A stretch of DNA of 64,000 nucleotides from contig CAMHJQ010000008.1 in the NCBI GenBank assembly GCA_946185485.1, positions 44,498 to 108,497 on the forward strand, written 5' to 3'. A program made the translations under genes and the position numbers. How positions within the stretch are numbered: the stretch's first letter is position 1; each line of letters starts with the position of its first letter. This document shows, piece after piece, positions 43,793-52,316 of this stretch. This DNA is from an uncultured Prevotellaceae bacterium. GTDB taxonomy: Bacteria; Bacteroidota; Bacteroidia; Bacteroidales; Bacteroidaceae. The notes beneath the pieces are model-generated. The model did no database searches, had not been told where the DNA came from, and saw only the letters and a program-made list of their open reading frames with translations.

Positions 43793-44671
43793 ATGAAAGA
43801 ATTGATGCGCCCCGAAATATCGGACGATTGGGGCATAAAGAAACTGCAAAACTGTATTCTGAATATAGCACAGTACATAGATGAGTTTTGCGTGGAGAAC
43901 GACATCGACTATTGTTTGATGGGTGGAAGTGCGTTGGGGGCTGTGCGCCATAATGGTTTTATCCCATGGGACGATGATCTGGATGTTTTTATGACCCCTG
44001 ACAACTATGAGAAGTTTCGCACAGCATTCCGTGATAAGGGCGATAAGGAGAACTATTACCTGCAAGAACTCGGTGCAGCAAACGGAATGGTGACAACAGC
44101 TAAAGTGAGACTGAATAAATCTACATATATAGAGGATATCACTAAGGACTGGGACATACATCAAGGGGTGTTTGTGGATATATTTATTCTCCATACATGC
44201 CCCGATAATACCATTAAGAGATATTGGCAATATTTCTGGGCAAAATACCTGATTGTAAAAGGGCTTGCTAATAAGGTTTACGAGCGAAGAGGTGGTGCTA
44301 TGAATACGGTGGTAAAGATGTTCAAGCTGTTACCAAAGCGTTTTCTACTAAGTTATGGCTTGAAGCAGGTGTATAGATTCAGAAATGATAATACAGAGTA
44401 TCTCTGTAATTTTCTGGGTAAGGCATTGATGAAGAATGGCCGTTACAAGTCGGCATATTTTGCTACCACCAAGCGACATCAGTTTGAAACTATAGAGCTA
44501 AATGTGGTAGGACAAGTGGAAGATTTTTTGAAAGAACGCTTTGGTGACTATATGAAGCTGCCCGATATAAGTAGAATTCGCTATGAGCAGCATGCATTGG
44601 AATGGGATGTGGAAAAGCCTTTTAAGCCCATAAAAGAAGGGATATATGCGGACGAGAAATATCTCTTCTAA
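43793..44671 (+). CDS. LicD-family phosphotransferase
   Basis: 292 residues. LicD motifs: CLMGGSALGAVRHNGFIPWD followed by DDLDVFMTPDNYEKF, with the metal-binding DDDLD. LicD and its eukaryotic relatives (fukutin, FKRP) move phosphocholine or ribitol phosphate from a CDP donor to a sugar. It follows a cytidylyltransferase, ThDP enzyme and SDR, so the four probably make and attach one phospho-substituent. No choline kinase or transporter is nearby, so phosphocholine is not the first guess. Confidence 0.9.
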   Translation: MKELMRPEISDDWGIKKLQNCILNIAQYIDEFCVENDIDYCLMGGSALGAVRHNGFIPWDDDLDVFMTPDNYEKFRTAFRDKGDKENYYLQELGAANGMVTTAKVRLNKSTYIEDITKDWDIHQGVFVDIFILHTCPDNTIKRYWQYFWAKYLIVKGLANKVYERRGGAMNTVVKMFKLLPKRFLLSYGLKQVYRFRNDNTEYLCNFLGKALMKNGRYKSAYFATTKRHQFETIELNVVGQVEDFLKERFGDYMKLPDISRIRYEQHALEWDVEKPFKPIKEGIYADEKYLF

Positions 44672-44687
44672 AGCAAACAGAGAATTA

Positions 44688-45521
44688 ATGAAAATGAAAC
44701 AATTTTCTATTATCACCTCGGTATATAAGAATGACAAGGCAGAGTTTATTCGGGTTGCATTAGATAGTATGCTCGTGCATCAAAGCGTGATTCCTGACGA
44801 AATAGTGCTTGTTCAGGATGGGCCTGTGCCAGAGAGTACAACAAAATTGCTTTCTGAATATCAGCAAAGGTTTGGCGAAAAACTAAATATCATAATACTT
44901 GATGAGAACAAAGGGCTTGGAAATGCGCTAAAACTGGGTGTTGAAAATGCTAAATATGACATTGTTGCCCGTATGGACAGCGATGATATCTGCATTCCAA
45001 ATCGGTTTGAGAAACAGTTATCTTATATGGAGGAGCATCCTGAATGTGATATCGTTGGCGGTCAGATAACGGAGTTTATCGATACGCCTAACAATATTGT
45101 AGGCAAGCGTGAAGTTCCCTGTACGAATAAGGCCATATACAAGTATATGAGGGGGCGTTGTGCATTGAATCATCCAACTGTGATGTTTAAGAAGAAATCT
45201 GTTCTTAAGGCAGGTAACTATAAGGACTGGTTCTGGAATGAAGATTATTACATGTGGGTTCGTATGATGGAGCAAGGATGCGTGTTCGCAAATCTACCTG
45301 ATGTACTTGTGAATATGCGTTCGGGTTTGGAGCAGTATGGGCGCAGAGGAGGTAAGAAATACTTCGATAGCGAGATAGGTATCAAGAAGTTGATGCTGGA
45401 GAAAGGTATGATAACACACAAAGAGTATGTCATCAACTATTTAGAGCGGTTTATTATACAATTAATGTTGCCGAGCAATGTACGTGGCTGGGTATTCAGA
45501 ACTTTCGCAAGAAAGTCATAA
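44688..45521 (+). CDS. Family 2 glycosyltransferase
   Basis: 277 residues from the ATG at 44688 (MKMKQFSIITSVYKND); an upstream frame start at 44646 overlaps licD. GT2 pattern ISEIVLVQDGPVPES-like region (DEIVLVQDGPVPESTTKLL), NKGLGNALKLGVENA and the DXD site VARMDSDDICIPNRFEKQL. LNHPTVMFKKK and FWNEDYYMWVRM mark the acceptor side. Cytoplasmic repeat-unit assembly. Confidence 0.9.
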   Translation: MKMKQFSIITSVYKNDKAEFIRVALDSMLVHQSVIPDEIVLVQDGPVPESTTKLLSEYQQRFGEKLNIIILDENKGLGNALKLGVENAKYDIVARMDSDDICIPNRFEKQLSYMEEHPECDIVGGQITEFIDTPNNIVGKREVPCTNKAIYKYMRGRCALNHPTVMFKKKSVLKAGNYKDWFWNEDYYMWVRMMEQGCVFANLPDVLVNMRSGLEQYGRRGGKKYFDSEIGIKKLMLEKGMITHKEYVINYLERFIIQLMLPSNVRGWVFRTFARKS

Positions 45522-45545
45522 GCCTTGGCCTGCTAGGTTTAAAGA

Positions 45546-46706
45546 ATGAAAAAAGGCTGCATTGGAGCGTTCTTCGCCTTAGTAAGAGCAGGGCTGTGGA
45601 GTCAGACAGTTCATGGTTCTTGGTCGAGCCAATCGACAAAGCCGAGCGCATGGTTCACGGTTCATGAACCTATCTGGGATGAGGTGTATCAACTTGCGGA
45701 GGAGCAGAGTGTTGTCGGACTATTGGCAGAGGGCCTTGAAAAGCATAATGATGACCTGAATGTACCGCTGGAACTGAAGTTGAACATTATCGGAGAGGCA
45801 TTGCAGATAGAGCAGCAAAACGTAGAGATGAACAAGTTTGTTGCAAAACTTGTTCGTAAGATGCGTGATGCAGAAATATACACATTGCTTGTTAAAGGAC
45901 AGGGAGTTGCGCAATTTTATGAGAAACCGTTGTGGAGGACTTGTGGGGATATAGACTTGTTTCTGAGTGAGGACAATTACAATAAAGCAAAAGTTTTATT
46001 GTCCCCATTAGCATCGGAGGTTGAGCAAGAGTACATAGGTGAGAAACATCTTGGGATGACTATAGATGGTTGGGTGATAGAATTGCATGGCACATTAAAT
46101 GTTGGTCTCTCCAGTAGGATTAATCGCGTATTGGATGATATATATGTAGATACCTTCAACGGCAGAAATCTGAGGTCATGGGATAATAACGGGACTCAGG
46201 TGTTTCTGTTAGAAAAGGAGAATGATATTATCTATGTGTTTGTACATTTTCTGAATCATTTCTATAAAGGAGGTATCGGATTGAGGCAGATATGCGATTG
46301 GTGCAGATTGCTATATACCTATAGGGATTCACTGAATTACGAACTATTGGAATCACGGATTAAGAGAGCTGGACTGATGAGCGAATGGAAAGCATTTTAT
46401 GCTCTGGCAACCAAGTATCTTGGGATGCCAGAGGTTCCATGTTTCATGTTTCAGGATTCAGGTGATCCCCAATGGGAGAGGAAGGCAGACCGAATAATGG
46501 AGTTTATCTTGAAATCCGGCAACATGGGACACAATCGGGATATGAGTCATTTCAGCAAATATCCATATCTCCTCAGGAAGTGTGTCTCTATGGGCAGACG
46601 TGTGGGTGACTTGATAAATCATGCAAGGATATTCCCATTGGATTCCCTGCGGTTCTTCCCGAAGATAATGTTCAATGGAGTGAGGAGTGCAGTAAGAGGT
46701 GAATGA
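45546..46706 (+). CDS. Nucleotidyltransferase-family protein (NTP_transf_5-like) with repeat-derived insertion
   Basis: 386 residues. The core is LVKGQGVAQFYEKPLWRTCG followed by DIDLFLSEDNYNKAK, the usual signature of this capsule-associated nucleotidyltransferase family, then ELHGTLNV and a helical C-terminal part. The N-terminal helix pattern FFALVRAGLW would normally continue to WDEVYQLAEEQSVVGLLAEG, but about 20 residues (VHGSWSSQSTKPSAWFTVHE) are inserted; they are encoded by GGTTCAT-type repeat DNA with inverted parts (45609-45668). Function in polysaccharide synthesis unknown. Confidence 0.75.
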   Translation: MKKGCIGAFFALVRAGLWSQTVHGSWSSQSTKPSAWFTVHEPIWDEVYQLAEEQSVVGLLAEGLEKHNDDLNVPLELKLNIIGEALQIEQQNVEMNKFVAKLVRKMRDAEIYTLLVKGQGVAQFYEKPLWRTCGDIDLFLSEDNYNKAKVLLSPLASEVEQEYIGEKHLGMTIDGWVIELHGTLNVGLSSRINRVLDDIYVDTFNGRNLRSWDNNGTQVFLLEKENDIIYVFVHFLNHFYKGGIGLRQICDWCRLLYTYRDSLNYELLESRIKRAGLMSEWKAFYALATKYLGMPEVPCFMFQDSGDPQWERKADRIMEFILKSGNMGHNRDMSHFSKYPYLLRKCVSMGRRVGDLINHARIFPLDSLRFFPKIMFNGVRSAVRGE

Positions 46707-46738
46707 AATATCTTAGCTAATACTTAAGAGGTTTTGTT

Positions 46739-47440
46739 ATGATACTTAAATATATATTCGACCGGTTGGTTGCGCTAATCGGGCTTCTGGTTTTGTGGCC
46801 AGTTTTGCTCGTTGTGGCGGTGCTGGTGAAGGTGAAGATGCCGGGAGGGCCTGCGTTCTTCGTGCAAAAGAGAGTCGGTAAAGGTGGCAAATTATTCGAC
46901 TGCCACAAATTCCGCACGATGACAGTGAAGCACAATGGCAGCACTGTGTCTGTGGCTGGGGATAGCCGTATTACTCCACTGGGCGCAACATTACGTCACT
47001 ACAAGTTGGACGAGTTGCCCGGGCTGTGGGATGTGCTCATCGGCAACATGAGTTTTGTAGGCCCTCGTCCTGATGTGCCGGGGTATGCGGATAAACTTAC
47101 TGGTGATGACAGGGATGTGTTGAAGTTGAGACCAGGTATCACAGGGCCGGCAACTTTAAAGTATCGCCTAGAAGATGAACTTCTTAGTAATGTAAGGAAC
47201 ATGGTTAAAGGCGATACTGGTTCAGGGTTCAAGGTTCAGGGTTCAAGGTTGACTATGGAGGAAATTGATAAGATGTCAGACCAGGAGTTGGCAGTGTGGT
47301 ATAATGACAACGTGCTATATCCTGATAAGGTGCGGTTGAACTGCTATTATTACCATCATTATTCTTTCATCAAGGATATACAGATGATTATATGCACGGT
47401 GTTGGGGAAGAAAATGGAGTATGCAGGGGAAGTAATCTGA
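46739..47440 (+). CDS. WcaJ-like undecaprenyl-phosphate sugar-1-phosphate transferase
   Basis: 233 residues, the minimal (PglC-like) form: one N-terminal membrane segment (LVALIGLLVLWPVLLVVAVL), then FFVQKRVGKGGKLFDCHKFR, LDELPGLWDVLIGNMSFVGP and RPGITGPATLKY. It starts repeat-unit synthesis by moving a sugar-1-phosphate to undecaprenyl phosphate. At about residues 160-172 the stretch GSGFKVQGSRL is encoded by four GGTTCAA/GGTTCAG heptads (47222-47250) and looks like an insertion. A decayed second copy of its 3' end lies at 51974-52041. Confidence 0.92.
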   Translation: MILKYIFDRLVALIGLLVLWPVLLVVAVLVKVKMPGGPAFFVQKRVGKGGKLFDCHKFRTMTVKHNGSTVSVAGDSRITPLGATLRHYKLDELPGLWDVLIGNMSFVGPRPDVPGYADKLTGDDRDVLKLRPGITGPATLKYRLEDELLSNVRNMVKGDTGSGFKVQGSRLTMEEIDKMSDQELAVWYNDNVLYPDKVRLNCYYYHHYSFIKDIQMIICTVLGKKMEYAGEVI

Positions 47441-47559
47441 TGTAAGATGGCTGAAGGAAGATGTAAGATGTTTCTGAGTGCCATCTGGCAGTTTTGTAGA
47501 TATGTGTTTGTACCGCAGAGGAGGCCTAAGGATGTATGATGTAAGAAGGAAGATGTAAG
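47441..47559 (+). repeat. Heptad arrays of the GTAAGAT family between wcaJ and the RT operon
   Basis: GTAAGAT, GGAAGAT and GTATGAT units at 47442-47474 and 47528-47560. The last unit supplies the A of the start codon context of the next gene (GTAAGATGG). A short unrelated segment with ACCGCAGAGGAGGCCTAAGG separates the two arrays and may contain the ribosome-binding site of an older start. Confidence 0.8.
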
Positions 47560-47790
47560 ATGGATCAAGAGACTCGTCGGCTGACAAGATATAATGAGGT
47601 GAAGGAGTTCATTGAACGTGAGCACCGGAATCCTTCAAAGCATCGGTTAGAAGAGCATGATATGCTCAACTGGCTCAAGGCCAATAGAAAGAAGGTGAAT
47701 GCAGGAGAGTTGAAGGAACCAAGGCTTAGTAAGTTCAAAGGCCTATTAGCATTGAGTGAACAATACAAGCGCAAAAACCAATATGAGTGA
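47560..47790 (+). CDS. Small basic helicase-associated-domain-like protein coupled to a reverse transcriptase
   Basis: 76 residues, rich in Lys, Arg and Glu. The part MLNWLKANRKKVNAGELKEP followed by RLSKFKGLLAL is like a helicase-associated (HA) domain repeat (LxxWLxxQR...G.L...R...L..L), a small nucleic-acid-binding module; this is a pattern call. The last codons overlap the RT start (ATGAGTGA), so the two are translated together. It may bind nucleic acid for the RT. A relic with the similar start MSQDERW is found near 52073, downstream of the wcaJ relic. Confidence 0.65.
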   Translation: MDQETRRLTRYNEVKEFIEREHRNPSKHRLEEHDMLNWLKANRKKVNAGELKEPRLSKFKGLLALSEQYKRKNQYE

Positions 47791-49351
47791 GGTTATAAAA
47801 ACCGTTCTTGAGTTAACAGCAGCAGAGGCCAGAGAGTACATGCTCAAAGGTGATCAGTATTGTACATTCAGACTACCTGAGTATTTCGTGTTTGATGATG
47901 CATTGGCTTTAGCAGAAGCTAACATTGGAAAGAAGGATGAATCGCAATGTTATGCTTCGGTTACTGATGAAATGGGAAAGCCAAAGAAGGTAAATCCTTC
48001 GAATTATGATGAAATTAACTATTTGCTTTATTCTAATAAAGACGGTAAACTAGATTATAGGCCATTAACTCTAATTAATCCGTTCTACTATTATTTGTTG
48101 GTGAGAACTTTAACATCAACAGATGCGTGGAAAAAACTGACGGAAAGATTTGCGGCTCTAAGAGACCCTCATATTTCTGTAGAATCTGTCTTGGTGGCTG
48201 ATGATGAATATAAGGAGAGAAAAACTATCATCAACTGGTGGAGTCGAGTAGAACAACAATCGATAGAATTGTCTCTGCGATATAAGTATCTTTTCATTAC
48301 GGACATTACAAACTGCTATGGATCAATTTACACCCACTCTATAGCCTGGGCCATGATGGGGAAAGAAGAGGCAAAGCGTCAAAAAGGTAATCATTCTCTA
48401 CTGGGGAACAAATTGGATATTGCTTTTCAAAGTATGCAATATGGTCAAACCAATAGCATTCCCCAGGGAAATGTGGTTTCTGACTTGATGGCTGAGTTAG
48501 TCCTCTCATATGCGGATAGTTTGATAGCAGAGAAAGCAAGAGAGAAAAGAATAACAGATTACAAGATAATCAGATATCGAGACGATTATAGAGTGTTTTG
48601 TAATAACAAGAACGATCTTGAGGAACTGGCTTTAATTATGCAAAAAGAATTGGCCGGTTTAAACTTCAAGATAAATGCATCTAAAACAAGCATTGTTGAG
48701 GATCTTGTACTTGATTCAATCAAGAAGGATAAGGTGGCAGTCTTTGATTTGTTCTTGCACCGTAAGGGGTTAGAAGAAGCAGATCCAAATTTGAATAAGT
48801 CTCTTCTTCAAAAAGAACTGCTTTCTATCTATTCGTTTGCTAAACAATATCCTAATAGTGGTTCTGTTGAACGACTGCTTGGTGATGTTTATGATTGGTT
48901 CAATAAAACTGATATAAAAGACTGTAACTGGAAAGTTCTGACTGCCATTCTTATTAGTATTGCAAAAGATAATCCCAGAACATACGGAATAGTAGCTGCC
49001 ATTATTAGTCTGTTTGTTGATAAAATGGAAGCAGAGGAACGAATGGGCCTTATTCAAAGTGTGTATGATAAAGTGTCACAATGGCCTAATTCTGGATTGC
49101 TTTTAATCTGGTTGCAAAGAATCACATTGAAGATTGATAATGGATTCAAGTACGAAGAACGATTATGTAAGGTCGTTGCGGGAGAAGAGGACAACCTATG
49201 GAATAACAAGTGGTTGGATTCGACTATACTGACTGGTTTTTCAAATGATTTAATTATCTCTAGAGATGTAATAAAAGATATGAAGGTGACAATTGATAAG
49301 AAGGCGGTTTCACCGTTCTATCAAAGTTCTGGAGAAGAATGCGAGGAATAG
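47783..49351 (+). CDS. Reverse transcriptase of the unknown-group/Abi (defence) type
   Basis: 522 residues from the ATG at 47783. RT motifs: A, LFITDITNCYGSIYTHSIAW; B, NSIPQGNVVSDLMAELVLSY; C, IIRYRDDYRVFCNN (YRDD box); D, LNFKINASKTSI. After about residue 320 there is a long all-helical region with no recognised domain, as in Abi-like and other DRT-type RTs. No maturase, retron or diversity-generating parts (variable repeat, template repeat) are visible. The start overlaps the HA-like gene by 8 bp. It lies inside the polysaccharide locus between wcaJ and a degT gene, so it is probably cargo. Antiviral function is inferred from the RT class. Confidence 0.85.
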   Translation: MSEVIKTVLELTAAEAREYMLKGDQYCTFRLPEYFVFDDALALAEANIGKKDESQCYASVTDEMGKPKKVNPSNYDEINYLLYSNKDGKLDYRPLTLINPFYYYLLVRTLTSTDAWKKLTERFAALRDPHISVESVLVADDEYKERKTIINWWSRVEQQSIELSLRYKYLFITDITNCYGSIYTHSIAWAMMGKEEAKRQKGNHSLLGNKLDIAFQSMQYGQTNSIPQGNVVSDLMAELVLSYADSLIAEKAREKRITDYKIIRYRDDYRVFCNNKNDLEELALIMQKELAGLNFKINASKTSIVEDLVLDSIKKDKVAVFDLFLHRKGLEEADPNLNKSLLQKELLSIYSFAKQYPNSGSVERLLGDVYDWFNKTDIKDCNWKVLTAILISIAKDNPRTYGIVAAIISLFVDKMEAEERMGLIQSVYDKVSQWPNSGLLLIWLQRITLKIDNGFKYEERLCKVVAGEEDNLWNNKWLDSTILTGFSNDLIISRDVIKDMKVTIDKKAVSPFYQSSGEECEE

Positions 49352-49593
49352 TTGCTGGCGGGCAGAAATGCCACTGACCCCTGGCATCTGCTTAAATTGG
49401 CACGATAAGCATACTTGAATTGTATTTATGGCAAGGCAGGCGCGAAAGGAATCTAGCACTGGTATATTAACTTTGTTGACTTCCGTCACGACTCGACAAG
49501 ATAGGGCCAAGGCCCTATCCTATGATATATTGCCCTTTCAGGGCATACACTTTGGATATAAAAAGAAAAAGAATTAAGAATAAAATTAATACT
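49352..49593 (+). other. Intergenic segment with three hairpins
   Basis: Hairpins: GCAGAAATGCCA with TGGCATCTGC (49362-49392 region), a perfect palindromic stem GATAGGGCC-AA-GGCCCTATC (49500-49519), and TGCCCT-TTC-AGGGCA (49531-49545). No T-tract follows them. They may be termination sites after the RT or part of a structured RNA. No gene seen. Confidence 0.6.
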
Positions 49594-50880
49594 ATGTCTG
49601 AAAGAAAGAGGATATACTTGTGCTTAGCGCACATGTCAGAAGATGGCGCAGAACAGCGCTATGTAAAGGAGGCGTTTGATACGAACTGGGTAGTGCCTTT
49701 GGGACCAAACGTGAATGGATTTGAGAAAGACCTTGAAGAATTCGTTGGCGAGGGAAAGCGGGTGGTTGCGTTGTCTGCTGGAACTGCTGCGGTACATCTT
49801 GGATTGCTGAACTGCGGTGTGAAAGCTGGGGATGAGGTGATTGTGCAGAGCTTTACCTTCTGTGCTTCAACACACCCTGTGATGTATTTGGGAGCAACTC
49901 CGGTGTTGGTGGATTCAGAACCTGATACTTGGAATATTGATCCTGATCTTTTGGAGAAAGCCATTGTTGACCGCAAGGAGAAGACGGGCAAGTACCCGAA
50001 GGCCATTGTGCCGGTAGCGCTGTATGGTATGCCGTATAAGGCTGATCGTATCATGGAGATTGCGAATAAGTACGGAATTCCTGTAGTGGAAGATGCTGCT
50101 GAGGGATTTGGTTCTCGCTACAAAGGACAGACGCTGGGCACCTTTGGTAAATATGGTGTGTTGTCGTTCAATGGCAATAAGATGATTACTACCTCTGGTG
50201 GTGGTGCGTTGATTACTGCCAACGAGGATGAGTGGCGCGAGATTATGATGTATGCCACGCAGTACCGTGAGAGCTATCCGTACTATCAGCACGAGAAGAT
50301 TGGTTACAACTATCGTATGTCGAACATTTGTGCAGGTATCGGTCGCGGTCAGATGACAATTGTGAATGACCATTTAGCCCATCACAAACACGTTCAAGCA
50401 CTTTACGAGGAGCTCTTGAAGGACGTGAAAGGTGTTCACGTGCATAGTCAACCCGATGTAAGATGTAAGATGTCTGATGGAAGAGATATTCCTGTCTATG
50501 ACAGCAATTATTGGTTGTGTACGATTACGATTGACCCAGAGGTGAAGGTGAAGGGTCAGGAGAATGCCTATAAGACCATCGTGACTGGTGCCGTTGGTGG
50601 TGCAGCCGGTGTAATCCATGCAGCAGGGTCTGCTCATACCGACTGTGAGCCTAATGCCAATGTGGAAGCCATGCGTGTAGCCCTCGACAAAGCACAGATA
50701 GAGGCACGTCCAGTATGGAAGCCCATGCACAAACAGCCTTGCTATAAGGATGTCCCTGCATATGTGAATGGTGTGAGTGAGGCGTTGTTTAAGGTGGGTA
50801 TGTGTCTGCCTGCTGGTCCATACGTCAGCGATGATGATGTGAGGTATATCGTGGAGACGATAAAGGATGCTATCCTTTAA
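49594..50880 (+). CDS. DegT-family sugar aminotransferase (PglE-like)
   Basis: 428 residues from the ATG at 49594 (MSERKRIYLCLAHMSEDGAE); a 24-codon upstream extension covers the hairpin region and is unlikely. PLP site: SAGTAAVHLGLLNCGVKAGD, VVEDAAEGFGSRYKG, Schiff-base lysine in LSFNGNKMITTSGGGAL. The C-terminal half has EARPVWKPMHKQPCYKD. Similar to aminotransferases that make 4-amino sugars for the first sugar of glycans, which would pair with wcaJ. A short insertion (DVRCKMSDGR) near residue 290 is written in GTAAGAT heptads (50455-50482). Confidence 0.92.
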   Translation: MSERKRIYLCLAHMSEDGAEQRYVKEAFDTNWVVPLGPNVNGFEKDLEEFVGEGKRVVALSAGTAAVHLGLLNCGVKAGDEVIVQSFTFCASTHPVMYLGATPVLVDSEPDTWNIDPDLLEKAIVDRKEKTGKYPKAIVPVALYGMPYKADRIMEIANKYGIPVVEDAAEGFGSRYKGQTLGTFGKYGVLSFNGNKMITTSGGGALITANEDEWREIMMYATQYRESYPYYQHEKIGYNYRMSNICAGIGRGQMTIVNDHLAHHKHVQALYEELLKDVKGVHVHSQPDVRCKMSDGRDIPVYDSNYWLCTITIDPEVKVKGQENAYKTIVTGAVGGAAGVIHAAGSAHTDCEPNANVEAMRVALDKAQIEARPVWKPMHKQPCYKDVPAYVNGVSEALFKVGMCLPAGPYVSDDDVRYIVETIKDAIL

Positions 50881-51069
50881 AACCTTTTTTTCTGTTCATT
50901 TCTCTCATGCAAGAGAAAAGGAACCAAAGAGTGCACTACCCCCAGGCCCCTAGATAGGGGATGCGACTGAAAAATGCAGAAACCGCCATTTTTCAGGGTT
51001 TTGGTAAAGACCACAAAGCTTTCGCCCTTCGGGTGGCCTTTGAGTTTCTATATGGCTGGCGCAATGAAA
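50881..51069 (+). repeat. Repeat R1, copy A
   Basis: About 190 bp starting right after the degT stop (AACCTTTTTTTCTGTTCATT) and ending GGCTGGCGCAATGAAA. Copy B is at 53379-53567 and copy C (truncated at its left) at 53683-53838. It includes AAAGCTTTCGCCCTTCGGGT, which is the reverse complement of a string like the GGGGCGAAAGCTT of R2. Confidence 0.9.
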
Positions 51070-51091
51070 AGACAGTGGTCACGTATGCAAG

Positions 51092-51517
51092 ATGATTGTT
51101 ATGATGCAACCATTTAATCCAGATAAAGAGGTGTGTGACTACTGCGACCACATAATGCACGCACATATACAGGTGCTCCGAGAGAATAAGAACGAACGCA
51201 CTTGGTATTGGGATTATCCTGCAGTGGCTGTCGTATGTCATAATGATACTTGTCTGGCAAAGCGCAGTTCATTCTCGCATTATCCTAGTGGCGGAAAATG
51301 GCACGATGTGCTAAAAACGAAGTTAGAAGAGATTGCACCGATAGGGCAGCGGTTGGTTGGGAATTGTGCAGAACAGCATGCGGCCAATAATTATATGAAC
51401 CAGCTACATGAAGCGGATATGCGCGAATTATATTTTAGTATAGCTAGAAGACCCAGAACCAAAGAGGAAATCCCTTATTGCAATAACTGTAAGAGAACAT
51501 TCCCGAATATTCCTTAA
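51092..51517 (+). CDS. Putative zinc-dependent deaminase-fold protein (YwqJ-like)
   Basis: 141 residues. Possible zinc site of the cytidine-deaminase superfamily: C92-A-E94 in VGNCAEQHAANNYM and P128-Y-C130-NN-C133 in EEIPYCNNCKRTFP, matching the C/H-A-E and PCxxC-like motifs with one extra residue after Pro. Two further Cys pairs (CDYC at 15-18, C49/C54) are near the N-terminus. The gene is 4 bp from the next one, so a two-gene unit is likely. YwqJ-like deaminases are known as toxins; whether this is one is not clear from the sequence. Confidence 0.5.
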   Translation: MIVMMQPFNPDKEVCDYCDHIMHAHIQVLRENKNERTWYWDYPAVAVVCHNDTCLAKRSSFSHYPSGGKWHDVLKTKLEEIAPIGQRLVGNCAEQHAANNYMNQLHEADMRELYFSIARRPRTKEEIPYCNNCKRTFPNIP

Positions 51518-51520
51518 GCA

Positions 51521-51973
51521 ATGAACTATAGCGAGGATTACATGCTTACTCACGATATTGACTGGTTTTGTATTGTCAATGGGATTTATGTTCATCTGGC
51601 GTCTGCAGGAGGAATACTACCTTTGAGTTTTAGAAACAGGGATATACTAAGGGAATTGCAGCATAATGTTGCGGTGGCTCCCTATTTATTTGCTGAAGAG
51701 GATGTCATAGATAATGACGCATTCATAAATCAGCGATTTTCAAGCAACCCTAAGGGGAGGGAATCTTATGTAGTGTCTTTTAGAGACATGGCGCGAAAGG
51801 GGTTTATATCAATGGACAGGACGAATCTGTTGGAACCTAATGATAATCGTTATCATATAGTTTGCATGCCAAAAAAATTGGATGAAAGGTCGCTACAAGG
51901 ATTAGGAATACCTGTTATTCCAATCGAAGAAAAGCCGGAGCTGGATTTGCAACCATTAAGATTATTAGAATAA
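51521..51973 (+). CDS. Unknown protein paired with the deaminase-like gene
   Basis: 150 residues, no signal peptide, no membrane segment, no family recognised. Beginning MNYSEDYMLTHDIDWFCIVN, with the phrase GIYVHLASAGGILPLSFRNR in the middle and a Pro/Glu-rich end (IPVIPIEEKPELDLQPLRLL). Starts 3 bp after the deaminase-like stop, so probably an obligate partner, for example an immunity or regulatory protein. This is inference from position. Confidence 0.65.
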   Translation: MNYSEDYMLTHDIDWFCIVNGIYVHLASAGGILPLSFRNRDILRELQHNVAVAPYLFAEEDVIDNDAFINQRFSSNPKGRESYVVSFRDMARKGFISMDRTNLLEPNDNRYHIVCMPKKLDERSLQGLGIPVIPIEEKPELDLQPLRLLE

Positions 51974-52041
51974 ATGGAAATTCAGATAATACTATGTACT
52001 GAGCTTGGAAGAAGATGAAGTATGCGGGAGAAATCATTTAA
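51974..52041 (+). pseudogene. 3' relic of a second wcaJ-like gene
   Basis: Read with one frameshift, the segment encodes IQIILCTELG followed by KKMKYAGEII and stop. The intact wcaJ at 46739 ends IQMIICTVLG and KKMEYAGEVI. The frameshift is a missing base near 52010. The rest of the gene is absent. Confidence 0.7.
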
Positions 52042-52137
52042 TGGTTCATGGTTCAAGGTTAATGGTTGTCAAGAATTGGAGAATGAGCCAAGATGAACGC
52101 TGGCGTATGATGTCAGATGTAAGAAGGAGTACTAATT
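52036..52137 (+). repeat. Heptad arrays after the wcaJ relic, with a small-gene relic
   Basis: GGTTCAT/GGTTCAA/GGTTAAT units at 52039-52062 and GTATGAT/GTCAGAT/GTAAGAA units at 52105-52128. Between them (from about 52073) a frame begins MSQDERWRM, like the start of the HA-like gene at 47560 (MDQETRR), then is disrupted by the array. The order wcaJ end, heptads, small HA-like start is the same as at 47440-47600. Confidence 0.6.
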
Positions 52138-52284
52138 ATGGCAAAAAAAGATTTGAATGAATGGAGCGGCATTGACAATGTTGTTCAGTTCGAGGGTGAC
52201 CTTTGTGGTGAGCATCGTGCAGGCACACCTATATGTTTTCAGAAATCATCCCAAACATTTGGAAGTTTGGTGGGAAATGCTTAA
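52138..52284 (+). CDS. Short reading frame, possible truncated gene
   Basis: 48 residues, MAKKDLNEWSGIDNVVQFEG at the start. A good ribosome-binding site AGGAG (52124-52128) lies 9 bp before the ATG, so it may be translated. No family recognised; given the decayed surroundings, it may be the 5' part of a lost gene. Confidence 0.4.
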   Translation: MAKKDLNEWSGIDNVVQFEGDLCGEHRAGTPICFQKSSQTFGSLVGNA

Positions 52285-52316
52285 CTTTGCGGCGTTAATC
52301 ATAAAGTTTGAAGATT

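Noticed and set aside
47783..49545. Diversity-generating retroelement or retron around the reverse transcriptase
   Set aside because: No template/variable repeat pair, no Avd-like gene, and no msr-msd-like inverted repeat directly upstream; the RT motifs fit the Abi/unknown-group type better.
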